Below the pieces are notes generated by a model that did no database searches, was not told where the DNA came from, and saw only the letters and a list, made by a program, of their open reading frames with translations. From assembly GCF_030816505.1 (NCBI RefSeq), contig NZ_JAUSYB010000001.1:4092001-4156000 (forward strand): DNA of 64,000 bases, read 5' to 3'. Of this stretch, positions 17,742-27,193 are shown in pieces. The translations under genes and the position numbers were made by a program. The stretch comes from Microbacterium sp. W4I20 (GTDB taxonomy: Bacteria > Actinomycetota > Actinomycetes > Actinomycetales > Microbacteriaceae). Numbering within the stretch: the first letter of the stretch is position 1; each line of letters begins with the position of its first letter.

Positions 17742-19508
17742 GTGACTCCTTCCCCTGACGACCGCACCGACCAGGTGGACGATTCCGAGACCCCTCCCGA
17801 CACGACATCGGTGAAGCGCACGCCCCCAGTGAAGCAGACCTCGAAGCCGCGCACCACTGCCAAGAAGACGCCGGTCAAGGGTGCTGCCGCGGCGAAGAAG
17901 CCCGCCGTGAAGAAGCCGGCCGCGAAGACCCCCGCTCGGGCAGCGGCGGAGAAAGCGGCGCCGACCGGAGAAGTGGTGATCGAGCCCGCCGTTCGGATGG
18001 TGATCGATCCGCCGGCTCCCGCCCGCACGTCTGCCTCGGCGCGCTCGGTGGCGGCGAAGAACACCGCGGCGCGGACGTCGGCCGCACGGGGCGCCCAGCC
18101 CGCGGCTTCCGCGGCCGCTCGCGCCGCATCGGCGCGCTCGGCCGCCCCGAAGACGACCGCCGGATCGGCGAAGACACCTGCCGCGAGGACTGCGGCGGCC
18201 AAGACCGCAGCCGCCAAGTCCGCGGCAGCCAAGGCCGCCGCCGCGAAGTCGACAGCCCGCAGCGCGACGGCACGATCCACCTCGGCCAAGACCGCCGCGG
18301 CGAAGGCGGCGGCGGCGAAGTCGGCTGCCGCGAAGGCTGCTGCGGCGAAAGCCGCGGAAGACGCGGCAGCGGAAGCGAAGGCTGCGGAGGCCCTCTCCAT
18401 GCCGGACGCCGTTGTCGAGCCGCCCGCCCCGATCGTCGAGGAGCCCTCTGCGGAGGAGCCCCAACCGACGGCCGAAGAGAGCGCTGTCGAGGAGCCCGTG
18501 ATCGACGAGCCCGTGATCGACGAGCCCGTCATTGACGACCCGGCGGTCGAGGAGCCGGCGGTCGAGCAGCCCGTGACCGACGACCCGGCAGTCGAGGAAC
18601 GGACGACCGAGGAGCCCCTGCTCGAGACGGACGACACCGAGGAGCCGATTCTCGATGCCACGGACACCCCGGACGAGGCGGTCGTCGCGGTGACCGAGGC
18701 CGGTGACTCAGCATCCGATGCCGTCGGCGATCTCGGTGCCGTCTCGGCCACCGAGGCCATCCGCATCCGCGGCTTGGTCAAGCAGTTCGGCGACAACCGG
18801 GCGGTCGACGGGATCGACCTGACCGTCCCTGCCGGCTCGTTCTACGGGATCGTCGGCCCGAACGGTGCGGGTAAGACGACGACGCTCTCGATCGTGGCCG
18901 GGCTGTTGCGGCCCGATGAGGGCACGGTCGTGATCTGCGGCGTCGATCAGGCCGAGAAGCCCCTCGCGGCCAAGCGGGTGATGGGTGTGCTTCCGGATCG
19001 TCTGCGCACGTTCGACAGGCTCACCGGGCGTCAGCTCCTCTACTACTACGGCCTGCTGCGCGGCCTCGCCGCCGATGTCATCGAGAAGCGGGCAGCCGAC
19101 CTCGCTCGTGCCTTCGATCTCGGCGATGCGCTCAGCCGTGTCGTCTCCGACTACTCGGCGGGAATGACGAAGAAGATCATGCTCGCGGGGGCGATGATCC
19201 ACTCGCCGCGCGTCCTCGTGCTCGACGAGCCGTTCGAGTCCGTCGATCCGGTCTCTTCCGCCGTCATCCTCGACATCCTCCGGGCCTACGTCTCGCACGG
19301 CGGAACCGTCATCCTCTCCAGCCATGGAATGGATCTCGTCGAGCGGGTCTGTTCCCGCGTCGCGATCATCGTCGGCGGTGAGGTGCTGGCCGAAGGCACC
19401 ATCGAGGAGGTGCGCGCGGGGCAGACGCTCGAGGCGCGCTTCGTCGAGCTCGCAGGTTCCAGCGGTGAGGTGGAGGGGCTCGAGTGGCTGCACACGTTCT
19501 CCGACTGA
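17742..19508 (+). CDS. ABC-transporter ATPase with long Lys/Ala-rich and acidic N-terminal extension
   Basis: A 588-residue protein in three parts. Residues 1-219 are Lys/Ala/Pro-rich with repeats such as AAAKSAAAKAAAAK, like a histone H1 or HupB tail. Residues 220-335 are acidic with EEPVIDEPVIDEP-type repeats. Residues 338-588 form a standard ABC domain: Walker A GPNGAGKTT, signature YSAGMTKKI, Walker B VLVLDEPFES and a switch-His region SSHGMDL. The domain is of the ABC-2 exporter type and the permease follows with a 25-nt overlap. Reading frame and codon use stay uniform throughout, so the extension appears real. The transported substrate is unknown. Confidence 0.85.
   Translation: MTPSPDDRTDQVDDSETPPDTTSVKRTPPVKQTSKPRTTAKKTPVKGAAAAKKPAVKKPAAKTPARAAAEKAAPTGEVVIEPAVRMVIDPPAPARTSASARSVAAKNTAARTSAARGAQPAASAAARAASARSAAPKTTAGSAKTPAARTAAAKTAAAKSAAAKAAAAKSTARSATARSTSAKTAAAKAAAAKSAAAKAAAAKAAEDAAAEAKAAEALSMPDAVVEPPAPIVEEPSAEEPQPTAEESAVEEPVIDEPVIDEPVIDDPAVEEPAVEQPVTDDPAVEERTTEEPLLETDDTEEPILDATDTPDEAVVAVTEAGDSASDAVGDLGAVSATEAIRIRGLVKQFGDNRAVDGIDLTVPAGSFYGIVGPNGAGKTTTLSIVAGLLRPDEGTVVICGVDQAEKPLAAKRVMGVLPDRLRTFDRLTGRQLLYYYGLLRGLAADVIEKRAADLARAFDLGDALSRVVSDYSAGMTKKIMLAGAMIHSPRVLVLDEPFESVDPVSSAVILDILRAYVSHGGTVILSSHGMDLVERVCSRVAIIVGGEVLAEGTIEEVRAGQTLEARFVELAGSSGEVEGLEWLHTFSD
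18187..18390 (+). repeat. Degenerate tandem repeat coding for Ala/Lys runs
   Basis: Imperfect repeats of 12-15 nt such as GCCGCCGCGAAG encode AAAK units inside the ABC ATPase gene. A second set at 18498-18542 has three 15-nt units of the GTGATCGACGAGCCC type coding for VIDEP. Confidence 0.7.
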
Positions 19509-21049
19509 GGTTCGCCCTCCTGGTCGGATCGCTGCGCGGAGAACGTCGAGTGCGCACGCTCGTCACCTTCGTCGCGGTCATCGCCCTCACGGTCGTGGTC
19601 TGTCTCGCGGTGTTCACCCTCGGCGAGGCCCCCATCGCCGTCGCGCGGGCGGTCATCGTGCTCGGCGGCGGCGCCCTTCTGCTCGGCTTCCTGGTGGGGC
19701 CGATCCTCGTCGGGGCCGTCGACCAGCTCGATCCCCGACGGTTCGCGGTGTTCGGGGTCGACGAGCGCCGGATGCCGTGGGTGCTCACGCTCGCCGCCTT
19801 CGTCAGCGTGCCGAGCCTGGCCCTGCTCGCCGTGTACATCAGCGTCTGCGTGGTCGCCATCCGGCTCGGCGCACCCTGGGCGCTCGCCGTCGTCATGACG
19901 ATCGTCGGCGTGACGACGACCGTGCTCACCGCGCGCATCGGAATGGCGATCAATGCGCTGCTGCTCCCGGAGCGCCGCTCCAGGGAGCTCACGGCGCTCT
20001 TCGCCCTGGCACTCATCGTGATCGCCTTCCCGGTCGCGGTCTTCTTCGCCTCGCTGCGCTGGGACGGCCAGGTTCCGGAGTCGCTGGCCGCGCTGACCAC
20101 GACCGTCGGCTTCACGCCGCTCGCGGCGGCACCCGGCTTCCTCTTCCTCGTGGCCGGCGAGGACACCGCTTCCACCTGGACGAGCGGGGTCATCGCCGTC
20201 CTCACCGTCGCGCTCCTGTGGGCGCTGTGGTCCTGGCTGGTGCGCCGTCTGCTGACCACCACCGAACGACCGGTCGCCGCGCGCGAGCGCACCGGTCTCG
20301 GCTGGTTCGGACTGCTGCCGTCGAACGCATTCGGTGCCATCGCCGCGCGGAGTCTCGTCTACTGGCTGCGCGACCGCCGGTACATCATGAACATCATCGT
20401 GGTGCCGGTCGCCGGCGTGCTCACCGTGCTGCCGCTGATCGTTGCCGGCGTTCCGCTCGAGATCGCGGCGCTGATCCCCGTGCCCGTGATGGCGCTGTTC
20501 TTCGGCTGGCTGCCGCACAACGATGTCGCGTACGACTCGACCGCGCTGTGGACGCACGTCGCGAGCGGCATCCGTGGTCTCCCCGACAGGCTGGGACGAC
20601 TCGTTCCGGTGACGCTGGTGGCGGTCCCCGTGCTGGCGATCGCCGTGCCCCTGACGATGTTCGTGATCGGGGACTGGGCCCTGCTGATGCCGCTCACCGG
20701 CCTCGCCGCCAGCCTGCTGTTCTCGGCGCTGGGCATCTCGAGCATCGTGTCGGTGGTCGCACCGTACGCAGTGTCCCGGCCCGGCGACAGCCCTTTCCAG
20801 CAGCCGCAACGTTCGGCGTCGCGCGGCACGTACGGGCCCGCAGCCGCCTTCCTCGGGGCGATCGTGCTGAGCGCGCCGACGATCTGGCTGTTCGCGGCGA
20901 CGATGATCGAAGGATCCGCCTACGCGCCCGCTGCTTTCTGGGCGGGTATCGGCACCGGCATCGTCGTTCTCGTGCTCGGCGCCGTCATCGGCGGCCGCAT
21001 CTTCGAGCGCAGCGGAGAGCGTCTGATGGAGTTCGTCGAGACGGCCTGA
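19484..21049 (+). CDS. ABC-transporter permease (exporter type)
   Basis: A 521-residue integral membrane protein with about twelve hydrophobic segments spread over its length, for example LVTFVAVIALTVVVCLAVFTL and AAFLGAIVLSAPTIWLF. It has no solute-binding partner nearby, consistent with export or lipid/drug efflux. Its GTG start lies 25 nt inside the ATPase gene, so the two are translationally coupled. The family within ABC exporters cannot be named by eye. Confidence 0.8.
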   Translation: MAAHVLRLRFALLVGSLRGERRVRTLVTFVAVIALTVVVCLAVFTLGEAPIAVARAVIVLGGGALLLGFLVGPILVGAVDQLDPRRFAVFGVDERRMPWVLTLAAFVSVPSLALLAVYISVCVVAIRLGAPWALAVVMTIVGVTTTVLTARIGMAINALLLPERRSRELTALFALALIVIAFPVAVFFASLRWDGQVPESLAALTTTVGFTPLAAAPGFLFLVAGEDTASTWTSGVIAVLTVALLWALWSWLVRRLLTTTERPVAARERTGLGWFGLLPSNAFGAIAARSLVYWLRDRRYIMNIIVVPVAGVLTVLPLIVAGVPLEIAALIPVPVMALFFGWLPHNDVAYDSTALWTHVASGIRGLPDRLGRLVPVTLVAVPVLAIAVPLTMFVIGDWALLMPLTGLAASLLFSALGISSIVSVVAPYAVSRPGDSPFQQPQRSASRGTYGPAAAFLGAIVLSAPTIWLFAATMIEGSAYAPAAFWAGIGTGIVVLVLGAVIGGRIFERSGERLMEFVETA

Positions 21050-21077
21050 CGACCGCCCGCGAGGGCACCGACGCGGC

Positions 21078-21083
21078 TAGACT
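21078..21083 (+). promoter_or_regulatory. -10 hexamer TAGACT, leaderless start of the DUF3039 gene
   Basis: The hexamer ends 6 nt before ATG 21090. Confidence 0.5.
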
Positions 21084-21089
21084 CACGGG

Positions 21090-21356
21090 ATGAGTACTCC
21101 GCTGGACAGCCCCGATCAGGGCGGCGTGACAACGCTTGATCGCGAACTGGAAGAGCTCCTCCGCGAGGAGAATCTCGAACCGGGTGACCACGAGCGTTTC
21201 TCGCATTACGTGAAGAAGGACAAGATCCTCGAGTCTGCGATCACCGGCAAGCCGGTGCGCGCACTGTGCGGCAAGAAGTGGACCCCGGGTCGCGACCCGG
21301 AGAAGTTCCCTATCTGCCCCACGTGCAAGGAGATCTACGAGTCGATGATCGGCTGA
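21090..21356 (+). CDS. DUF3039 family protein
   Basis: An 88-residue actinobacterial protein with no established function. It has an acidic N-terminal helix (LDRELEELLREENLEPGDHERFSHYVKKDKI) and a C-terminal half with ALCGKKW and CPTCKEIYESM, whose three cysteines with a histidine (HERFSHYV) may hold a metal. It is a single-gene unit between the ABC exporter and pncB, which converges on it. Confidence 0.8.
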   Translation: MSTPLDSPDQGGVTTLDRELEELLREENLEPGDHERFSHYVKKDKILESAITGKPVRALCGKKWTPGRDPEKFPICPTCKEIYESMIG

Positions 21357-21367
21357 CCAGGACCGGG

Positions 21368-22693
21368 TCAGGTCGCCTCGACGTAGACCGTGGGGATCGC
21401 GGGGTCGGACTTGCTGAGCGCGAGTGCCCGCACCGGCAGCTCCTCGCGCACCCGGAGATGGTGCGCGCGAGCGGATGCCGTTCCGGCCGGACCCTCGTGC
21501 GCGGTGTCGATGTCGCCGGCTTCGACGAACGTCACCTGCAGCGGGCGGCCGTCGGGATGCTCGGACGCGGTGTCCAGCTGCTCGAAGCCGTCGGAGACGA
21601 CGACCGTCTCGGCGGACGCGACGCCGTCGGCAAGAGTGCGGAAGGCGGCCTTGCGGCCCCCATACGACGCCTTGTCGGCCGAGGCCTTCGCTACCCCGAT
21701 CCAGGCGCCGGTCGCGTCCTGTCGTGCGACGAGCTTGTAGACCATGCTGGCGGTCGGATAGCCGGAGCCGGTCACCACGGATGTGCCCACGCCGTATGCG
21801 TCGACGGGCGATGCCGCGAGGGCTGCGATCGCGTACTCGTCGAGGTCGCTCGTCACCGTGATGCGCGTCTCGGTGGCGCCGAGCTCGTCGAGCTGGGCGC
21901 GGACTTCGCCCGCCACGATCGGCAGGTCGCCGGAGTCGAGGCGCACGCCGCCGAGCCCGGTTCCGGCGACGCGGATCGCCGTCTCGACCCCGGCCCGGAT
22001 GTCGTAGGTGTCGACGAGGAGCGTGGTGGAGGTGCCCATGCTCTCGACCTGGGCGCGGAACGCGTCTTCCTCCGAGTCGTGCAGCAGCGTCCAGGAGTGG
22101 GCGGCGGTGCCCATCGTGGGAATGCCCCAGCTGCGACCGGCCTCGAGGTTGCTCGTCGCTCCGAAACCGGCGATGTAGGCGGCGCGGGCGGCGGCGACGG
22201 CGGATCGCTCGGCGGCTCGGCGCGAACCCATCTCGGCCAGGGGGCGCTCCCCGGCGGCGATGCTCATGCGCGAGGCCGCGGTCGCGACGGCGGAATCGTG
22301 GTTGAGCACGCTCAGGGCCAGCGTCTCGAGCACCACTGCATCGGCGAAGGTGCCCTCGACGGTCAGGATCGGGGAGCCGGGGAAGTACAGCTCGCCCTCG
22401 CGGTAGCCGCTGATCGAGCCGGTGAACCGGTAGTCCTCCAGGTACTTCAGCGAGGTGGCGTCGACGACCTGCTCGTCGCGCAGGAACCGCAGCTCGTCGT
22501 CGCCGAAGTGGAAGTCGCGGAGGAGTCCGAGCAGGCGTCCGGTACCCGCCACCACGCCGAACCGGCGGCCGCCGGACAGTCGCCGGGAGAAGAGCTCGAA
22601 GACGCTCGGCCGGAAGGCCGTTCCATCTCGCAGGGAGGCCGCGAGCATCGTGAGCTCGTAACGATCGGTCAGCAGCGCCGTCGACGTGGTCAT
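21368..22693 (-). CDS. pncB: Nicotinate phosphoribosyltransferase
   Basis: A 441-residue NAD-salvage enzyme that joins nicotinate to PRPP with ATP hydrolysis. It shows the N-terminal [18 protein letters not shown], the [19 protein letters not shown] segment, [23 protein letters not shown] and the phosphate-binding [26 protein letters not shown] 22693 gives [16 protein letters not shown], in line with the family, and has a TATGCT hexamer 6 nt upstream; an upstream ATG at 22726 would add a non-conserved tail. Confidence 0.92.
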   Translation of the reverse strand: MTTSTALLTDRYELTMLAASLRDGTAFRPSVFELFSRRLSGGRRFGVVAGTGRLLGLLRDFHFGDDELRFLRDEQVVDATSLKYLEDYRFTGSISGYREGELYFPGSPILTVEGTFADAVVLETLALSVLNHDSAVATAASRMSIAAGERPLAEMGSRRAAERSAVAAARAAYIAGFGATSNLEAGRSWGIPTMGTAAHSWTLLHDSEEDAFRAQVESMGTSTTLLVDTYDIRAGVETAIRVAGTGLGGVRLDSGDLPIVAGEVRAQLDELGATETRITVTSDLDEYAIAALAASPVDAYGVGTSVVTGSGYPTASMVYKLVARQDATGAWIGVAKASADKASYGGRKAAFRTLADGVASAETVVVSDGFEQLDTASEHPDGRPLQVTFVEAGDIDTAHEGPAGTASARAHHLRVREELPVRALALSKSDPAIPTVYVEAT

Positions 22694-22699
22694 CCCGTC

Positions 22700-22705
22700 A
22701 GCATA
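22700..22705 (-). promoter_or_regulatory. -10 hexamer TATGCT, leaderless start of pncB
   Basis: The hexamer ends 6 nt before ATG 22693. Confidence 0.5.
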
Positions 22706-22753
22706 GTGACGACATCGACCCGTCACCTGAGCCCGCCCGATGGCGCGCGCCGG

Positions 22754-22759
22754 TAGGCT
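22754..22759 (+). promoter_or_regulatory. -10 hexamer TAGGCT before murI
   Basis: The hexamer ends 8 nt before ATG 22768; the following GGGGAG could act as a weak ribosome site if transcription starts slightly earlier. Confidence 0.45.
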
Positions 22760-22767
22760 GGGGAGTC

Positions 22768-23604
22768 ATGAACGACGCGCCGATCGGAATCTTCGACTCC
22801 GGTGTCGGCGGGCTCACGGTGGCCAGGGCCATCCGAGCCCAGCTGCCCCGCGAATCGTTCGTGTACATCGGCGACACGGCGCATTCCCCGTACGGACCCA
22901 AGCCCATCGCCGACGTCCGCCGGTATTCGCTCGAGGTCCTCGATGCCCTGGTCGACCAGGGCGTGAAGATGCTCGTGATCGCCTGCAACACAGCATCCGC
23001 CGCCATGCTCCGCGACGCCAGGGAACGATACGACGTCCCCGTGGTCGAGGTGATCGGTCCCGCCGTGCGCCGCGCGGTGTCGTCGACGCGCAACGGCCGC
23101 GTCGGAGTGATCGGCACCGTCGGGACGATCGGATCGCGTGCGTATCAGGACATGCTCGAGGTGAACGAGCGCCTGCAGGTGTTCACGGCCGCGGCGCCCC
23201 GGTTCGTCGAGTTCGTCGAAGCCGGCGTCACCGGTACCCCCGAGGTGCTCGCCGTGGCCGAGGAGTACCTCGCTCCGCTGCGGGATGCCGGTGTCGACAC
23301 GCTCGTGCTCGGATGCACCCACTACCCGTTCCTGCGCGGCGCGATCAGCTACGTCATGGGGGAGGGCGTCACGCTCGTCTCCAGCGATGACGAGACCGCC
23401 GGCGACGTCTACCGACAGCTCGTGCGCGGCGACCTGCTGGCCCCGTCAGACGCGAATGCCACCTACGTCTACGAGGCGACCGGGGCCTCCGCCGACGACT
23501 TCACCGCGCTCGCCAACCGGCTCATGGGTCGTGAGGTCCGCGACGTGCAGCTCGTGCACACCGGCGTCATCGAGCTTCCTGCTTCCGTCTCCGAATCGCG
23601 CTGA
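22768..23604 (+). CDS. murI: Glutamate racemase
   Basis: A 278-residue cofactor-independent racemase that makes D-glutamate for peptidoglycan. It has [17 protein letters not shown] at the N-terminus, [11 protein letters not shown], the first catalytic cysteine in [10 protein letters not shown] and the second in [12 protein letters not shown]. It is first in a murI-rph-rdgB cluster, an arrangement common in actinobacteria. All key residues are present. Confidence 0.95.
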   Translation: MNDAPIGIFDSGVGGLTVARAIRAQLPRESFVYIGDTAHSPYGPKPIADVRRYSLEVLDALVDQGVKMLVIACNTASAAMLRDARERYDVPVVEVIGPAVRRAVSSTRNGRVGVIGTVGTIGSRAYQDMLEVNERLQVFTAAAPRFVEFVEAGVTGTPEVLAVAEEYLAPLRDAGVDTLVLGCTHYPFLRGAISYVMGEGVTLVSSDDETAGDVYRQLVRGDLLAPSDANATYVYEATGASADDFTALANRLMGREVRDVQLVHTGVIELPASVSESR

Positions 23605-23636
23605 GTCGATTCGACCACCCCCATCGAAAGAAGCAC

Positions 23637-24383
23637 ATGACCGACATCGTCCGCGCCGACGGCCGCTCCACCGACCAGCTCCGCGAGATCACCATCGAGC
23701 GCGGCTGGAGTGCCCACGCGGAAGGCTCCGCGCTGATCAGCTTCGGCGGCACGAAGGTGCTGTGCACGGCATCCTTCACCAACGGCGTCCCGCGCTGGCT
23801 CACCGGCAAGGGCAAGGGCTGGGTCACGGCGGAGTACTCCATGCTCCCGCGCGCGACCAACAGCCGCAACGACCGGGAGAGCGTCAAGGGCCGCATCGGC
23901 GGTCGCACGCATGAGATCTCCCGCCTGATCGGCCGCGCACTGCGCGCCGTCGTCGACACCAAGGCGCTCGGCGAGAACACGATCGTCATCGACTGCGACG
24001 TGCTGCAGGCCGACGGCGGCACGCGGACAGCAGCGATCACGGGAGCGTACGTGGCGCTCGCAGACGCGATCGAGTGGGGCCGGAACAAGAAGTTCATCGG
24101 CAAGAACTCCACGCCGCTGCTCGACTCGGTCGCCGCCATCTCGGTCGGGATCATCGACGGAGAGCCCATGCTCGATCTGGCATATGTCGAAGACGTCAGG
24201 GCCGAGACCGACATGAACATCGTCGTCACCGGCCGCGGCCTGTTCGTCGAGGTGCAGGGAACGGCCGAAGGCGCCCCGTTCGACAAGCGCGAGTTGGACG
24301 CACTGCTCGACCTCGGGGTCGCCGGCTGCGCCGACCTGAAGGGTCACCAGCTCGCCGCACTGGCTGCCACGGCAGGCGCGTGA
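23637..24383 (+). CDS. rph: Ribonuclease PH
   Basis: A 248-residue phosphorolytic 3'-5' exoribonuclease that trims tRNA 3' ends. It starts with [18 protein letters not shown] and contains the phosphate/substrate segment [41 protein letters not shown] and the conserved [19 protein letters not shown]. Length and order fit the family. It follows murI by 32 nt, with GAAAG eight nt before the ATG, and is followed closely by rdgB. Confidence 0.95.
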   Translation: MTDIVRADGRSTDQLREITIERGWSAHAEGSALISFGGTKVLCTASFTNGVPRWLTGKGKGWVTAEYSMLPRATNSRNDRESVKGRIGGRTHEISRLIGRALRAVVDTKALGENTIVIDCDVLQADGGTRTAAITGAYVALADAIEWGRNKKFIGKNSTPLLDSVAAISVGIIDGEPMLDLAYVEDVRAETDMNIVVTGRGLFVEVQGTAEGAPFDKRELDALLDLGVAGCADLKGHQLAALAATAGA

Positions 24384-24385
24384 CG

Positions 24386-24979
24386 ATGAAGGTCGTGCTC
24401 GCGACGCACAACCCGCACAAGGTCGCGGAGTTCCAGCAGATCGTCGCGCAGACGCGGCCCGACCTCGAGATCGTCGGCTACGACGGGCATGAGCCGGTCG
24501 AGGACGGCGTGACGTTCGCGGAGAATGCGCTCATCAAGGCGCGGGCGGCCGCGGCGCACACCGGGCTCGCCGCTCTTGCGGACGATTCGGGAATCTGCGT
24601 CGATGTGCTCGGCGGGTCACCCGGCGTCTTCTCGGCCTATTGGGCCGGCCAGAAGAAGGATGCGGCGGCGAACCTCAAGCTGCTGCTGGATCAGCTGCGC
24701 GACGTCGCCGATCCGCACCGCGCCGCGCATTTCACCTCGACGATCGCCCTCGTGACCGCGGGCGGCGTCGAATACGTCGTCGAGGGGCGCTGGCCGGGGA
24801 GGCTCGCTCACGCGGCATCCGGCAGCGGAGGCTTCGGCTACGACCCGATCTTCGTGCCCGACGGGCAGGAAGCAGGGTCAGAGCGCAGTGTGGGGGAGTT
24901 CACTGCCGAGGAGAAGCAGTCGCAGTCGCATCGGGCCCGCGCGTTCGCGGAGCTCATCCCGCTGCTCGCCGACCTCTGA
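24386..24979 (+). CDS. rdgB: XTP/dITP diphosphatase (RdgB/HAM1 family)
   Basis: A 197-residue pyrophosphatase that removes ITP, XTP and their deoxy forms from the nucleotide pool. It has the N-terminal VVLATHNPHKVAEF, the acid cluster TFAENALIKARAAAAHTGLAALADDSGICVD, and GGFGYDPIFVP followed by SHRARA near the end. The start is 2 nt after the rph stop; a GTG six nt upstream is possible. Confidence 0.93.
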   Translation: MKVVLATHNPHKVAEFQQIVAQTRPDLEIVGYDGHEPVEDGVTFAENALIKARAAAAHTGLAALADDSGICVDVLGGSPGVFSAYWAGQKKDAAANLKLLLDQLRDVADPHRAAHFTSTIALVTAGGVEYVVEGRWPGRLAHAASGSGGFGYDPIFVPDGQEAGSERSVGEFTAEEKQSQSHRARAFAELIPLLADL

Positions 24980-24990
24980 TAGCCGAATTA

Positions 24991-25028
24991 TAATCACTAC
25001 GCTTGACGTACTTCACATGTAGTGATTA
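24991..25028 (+). promoter_or_regulatory. Promoter and probable operator of the reductase gene
   Basis: TTGACG (25003-25008) and TAGTCT (25027-25032) are 18 nt apart, and the -10 ends 6 nt before ATG 25039. Perfect 10-bp arms TAATCACTAC (24991-25000) and GTAGTGATTA (25019-25028) bracket the -35 and overlap the -10, as a repressor operator would. The site is clearly AT-richer than its surroundings. Confidence 0.6.
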
Positions 25029-25038
25029 GTCTCGGGGC

Positions 25039-25638
25039 ATGCGCGAACTGACCTACTACATCGCGGTGACCCTCGACGGTTTCATCGCCGGGCCCGCCGA
25101 CGAAGTCGACTTCTACCCGGTGACGCCGGCCTTCGCCGAGACGCTCGGCACCGAGCTCGCCGACGTGCAGCCGTACCACGTGCGCGCCGACCGCGGAGGT
25201 GCGGATGCCCCGCTGACACGCTTCGACACGGTCGTCATGGGCCGCCGCACCTACGAACCGGCGCTGCAGTTCGGGATCACCGATCCCTACGCCCACCTGC
25301 GCACTCTCGTGTTCAGCTCCACGCTGGACGATCCCGGTGAGCCGAACGTCGAGGTCGTGCGCACCGACCCGGTCGCGCGAGTGCGAGAACTCAAGGCCGA
25401 GGACGGCCTCGGCATCTACCTCGCCGGAGGCGCGGGTCTCGCCGGCGCCCTCCTCGACGAGATCGATCGACTCATCGTCAAGAAGTACCCGGTGATCGCG
25501 GGCGAGGGGATCCCGATGGCCCGGCATCCGTTCTCTCCCACGCTGTTCGATCTCGAAGAGGCCCGCCCCTTCGACAACGGCTGCGTCGTGCTCACCTACG
25601 CGCGGCATCAGCCGAGCGGGGTATCGTCGGCGAGGTGA
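25039..25638 (+). CDS. Dihydrofolate-reductase-like / RibD C-terminal family reductase
   Basis: A 199-residue protein of the family that includes RibD C-terminal reductases and many uncharacterised NADPH-dependent enzymes. Visible features are LTYYIAVTLDGFIAGP at the start, VVMGRRTYEPALQFG, and the glycine-rich nucleotide loop IYLAGGAGLAGALLDEIDRL. Neither folate nor riboflavin synthesis is supported by the context. It is controlled by an inverted-repeat operator and its stop overlaps the PHP phosphatase start by 4 nt. Confidence 0.75.
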   Translation: MRELTYYIAVTLDGFIAGPADEVDFYPVTPAFAETLGTELADVQPYHVRADRGGADAPLTRFDTVVMGRRTYEPALQFGITDPYAHLRTLVFSSTLDDPGEPNVEVVRTDPVARVRELKAEDGLGIYLAGGAGLAGALLDEIDRLIVKKYPVIAGEGIPMARHPFSPTLFDLEEARPFDNGCVVLTYARHQPSGVSSAR

Positions 25639-26486
25639 CCCGACTGACCGCAGACACCCATGTGCACAGCGAGTGGTCATGGGACGCCGGCTCCCTCCCC
25701 GGGGCGCTCGGAGCGATGGACCGGATCTGCGCGCGGGCTGTCCAGATCGGGCTTCCGGTCATCGCCTTCACCGAGCATCTTGACCTGGAACCGAGCTGGC
25801 GAGTCGATGACGGCGACATCGGGGAGCACGCGCAGAAGTACGTGACCTCGAGCGGGCTCGTGCAACTGCCGGCATTCGACGTGGACGGATACCTCGAGGC
25901 GATCGACAGGGTGCGGCGCGAGTATCCCGCCCTGCGCATCCTCACGGGAGTCGAGTTCGGACAGCCGCACCTCTGGGATGCTGCGGCGGCGTCGGTGCTC
26001 TCGCGAGGCATCGACCGGGTCAACGGCTCTCTGCACATGCTTCCGTGGGAAGGCGGCGACCGGACGGAGCCGACGACCCTCTACCGCCACCGCCCCGCCG
26101 CCGAGGTGATGTGGGCGTACCTGGAGGAGATACCGCGCATGGTCGCGGGCTCGGACTCCTTCGTGGTGTTCACGCACATCGACTACGCAGTCCGCTCCTG
26201 GCCGACGGCGACCGCCGGCCCGTTCGATCCTGCCGACTTCGAGGAGGGCTTCCGGTCTGCGATGCGATCGATCGCAGGATCGGGGCGCGCGCTCGAGATG
26301 AACACCCGTCAGCTGCGACCGTGGATCCCGCAGTGGTGGGCCGAGGAAGGCGGGCGGGCGATCTCTTTCGGCAGCGACGCCCATGCATCCGAAAGCCTGG
26401 CGGGGAACTTCCCGGAGGCGATGGCGATGGCGGAGCACTTCGGATTCCGCGAGGGCGCGGATCCCGCGGACTTCTGGCGGCGCTGA
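25635..26486 (+). CDS. PHP-domain histidinol-phosphatase family protein
   Basis: A 283-residue metal-dependent phosphoesterase. Metal-binding motifs are DTHVHSEWS at the N-terminus, FTEHLD near residue 46, FTHIDY in the middle and FGSDAHASE near the end. Members include HisK/HisJ-type histidinol-phosphate phosphatase, the step missing from the his cluster at 50-55 kb, where hisB is only the dehydratase. The assignment to histidine synthesis is an inference; it is coupled to a regulated reductase gene instead. The GTG start overlaps that gene by 4 nt. Confidence 0.75.
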   Translation: MTRLTADTHVHSEWSWDAGSLPGALGAMDRICARAVQIGLPVIAFTEHLDLEPSWRVDDGDIGEHAQKYVTSSGLVQLPAFDVDGYLEAIDRVRREYPALRILTGVEFGQPHLWDAAAASVLSRGIDRVNGSLHMLPWEGGDRTEPTTLYRHRPAAEVMWAYLEEIPRMVAGSDSFVVFTHIDYAVRSWPTATAGPFDPADFEEGFRSAMRSIAGSGRALEMNTRQLRPWIPQWWAEEGGRAISFGSDAHASESLAGNFPEAMAMAEHFGFREGADPADFWRR

Positions 26487-26730
26487 CGGCGACCGCGTGG
26501 GACTGGTTTCCGTCACCGTCCCGACATCGGCTCCGGAGGGGCTCCAAATCGAAAAGTAGCCCCGTCTCTATACGGCTCCTGCGTAGCTCGTGGCCATCGC
26601 TTCACGATTCGTCGCGTACTTGGCCCGGGCTATCTTTCCAGCCCTGGAAGGGCCACTGTGAGAGTAGCCACACTGCGACCCTCGGTTGCGCCTCTTTGGC
26701 ACGGGTCCGGTGGCGAGCTGAGGGCGACCC
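26487..26730. other. 244-nt gap with no recognised feature
   Basis: This stretch is less GC-skewed than its neighbours and has no convincing reading frame, hairpin or -10 element on either strand. It marks the left edge of a compositionally different patch that includes the next gene. Confidence 0.5.
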
Positions 26731-27105
26731 ATGGGTAAGTTCATCTACGAAAGCGGTTCGAAGGTCGAGATTGAGGATCGCGCCCTCACCCACCTGCAAC
26801 TGGTCATGACCTCGAAGCTCCGTCGAGGGGAGCCGTTCGCCTTCTCGTGGAAGGAAGACATGAGCATCGGCGGAGGGCGAACGACAGTATGGGTGAACTC
26901 GGGAAGCTCGCTGGTTTTCAAGTTCGTCGGTAGTCGGCAACCGTCCCTCAACCGCAACTGGATCGAGGCGCTCGCATTCGTCGCGAACGGCCCGAGCGGT
27001 CTCCATCTCGTCCCCGAGCCGGACGCGACGACTGCCCCAACCAAGAGCTTCTACGAGGACCGCCGAAGGGCCACTGAGGAGGCCGGGCACGGCCACCAAG
27101 ACTGA
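26731..27105 (+). CDS. DUF7882-like small protein
   Basis: A 124-residue protein starting MGKFIYESGSKVEIEDRALTHLQLVMTSKLRRGE, followed by FAFSWKEDMSIGGGRTTVWV, FKFVGSRQPSLNRNWIEALAF and a polar tail. Proteins with this pattern are widespread in Microbacteriaceae and are often labelled ATP-dependent DNA ligase, but there is no KxDG nucleotidyl-transfer motif and the length is far too short, so I do not accept that name. Codon use is less GC-biased than in flanking genes, suggesting later acquisition. The function is unknown. Confidence 0.7.
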   Translation: MGKFIYESGSKVEIEDRALTHLQLVMTSKLRRGEPFAFSWKEDMSIGGGRTTVWVNSGSSLVFKFVGSRQPSLNRNWIEALAFVANGPSGLHLVPEPDATTAPTKSFYEDRRRATEEAGHGHQD

Positions 27106-27193
27106 GGACCCGAGGCAGTCCGTCTTCCACCAGTCGCGAACCTCCGCGGCGCTGATGTCTTCGACGTCATGGTCACTCCCTCCTCCTTACTCG

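Noticed and set aside
26731..27105. Annotation of the small protein as ATP-dependent DNA ligase
   Set aside because: No KxDG motif and only 124 residues; the label probably spread by error in databases.
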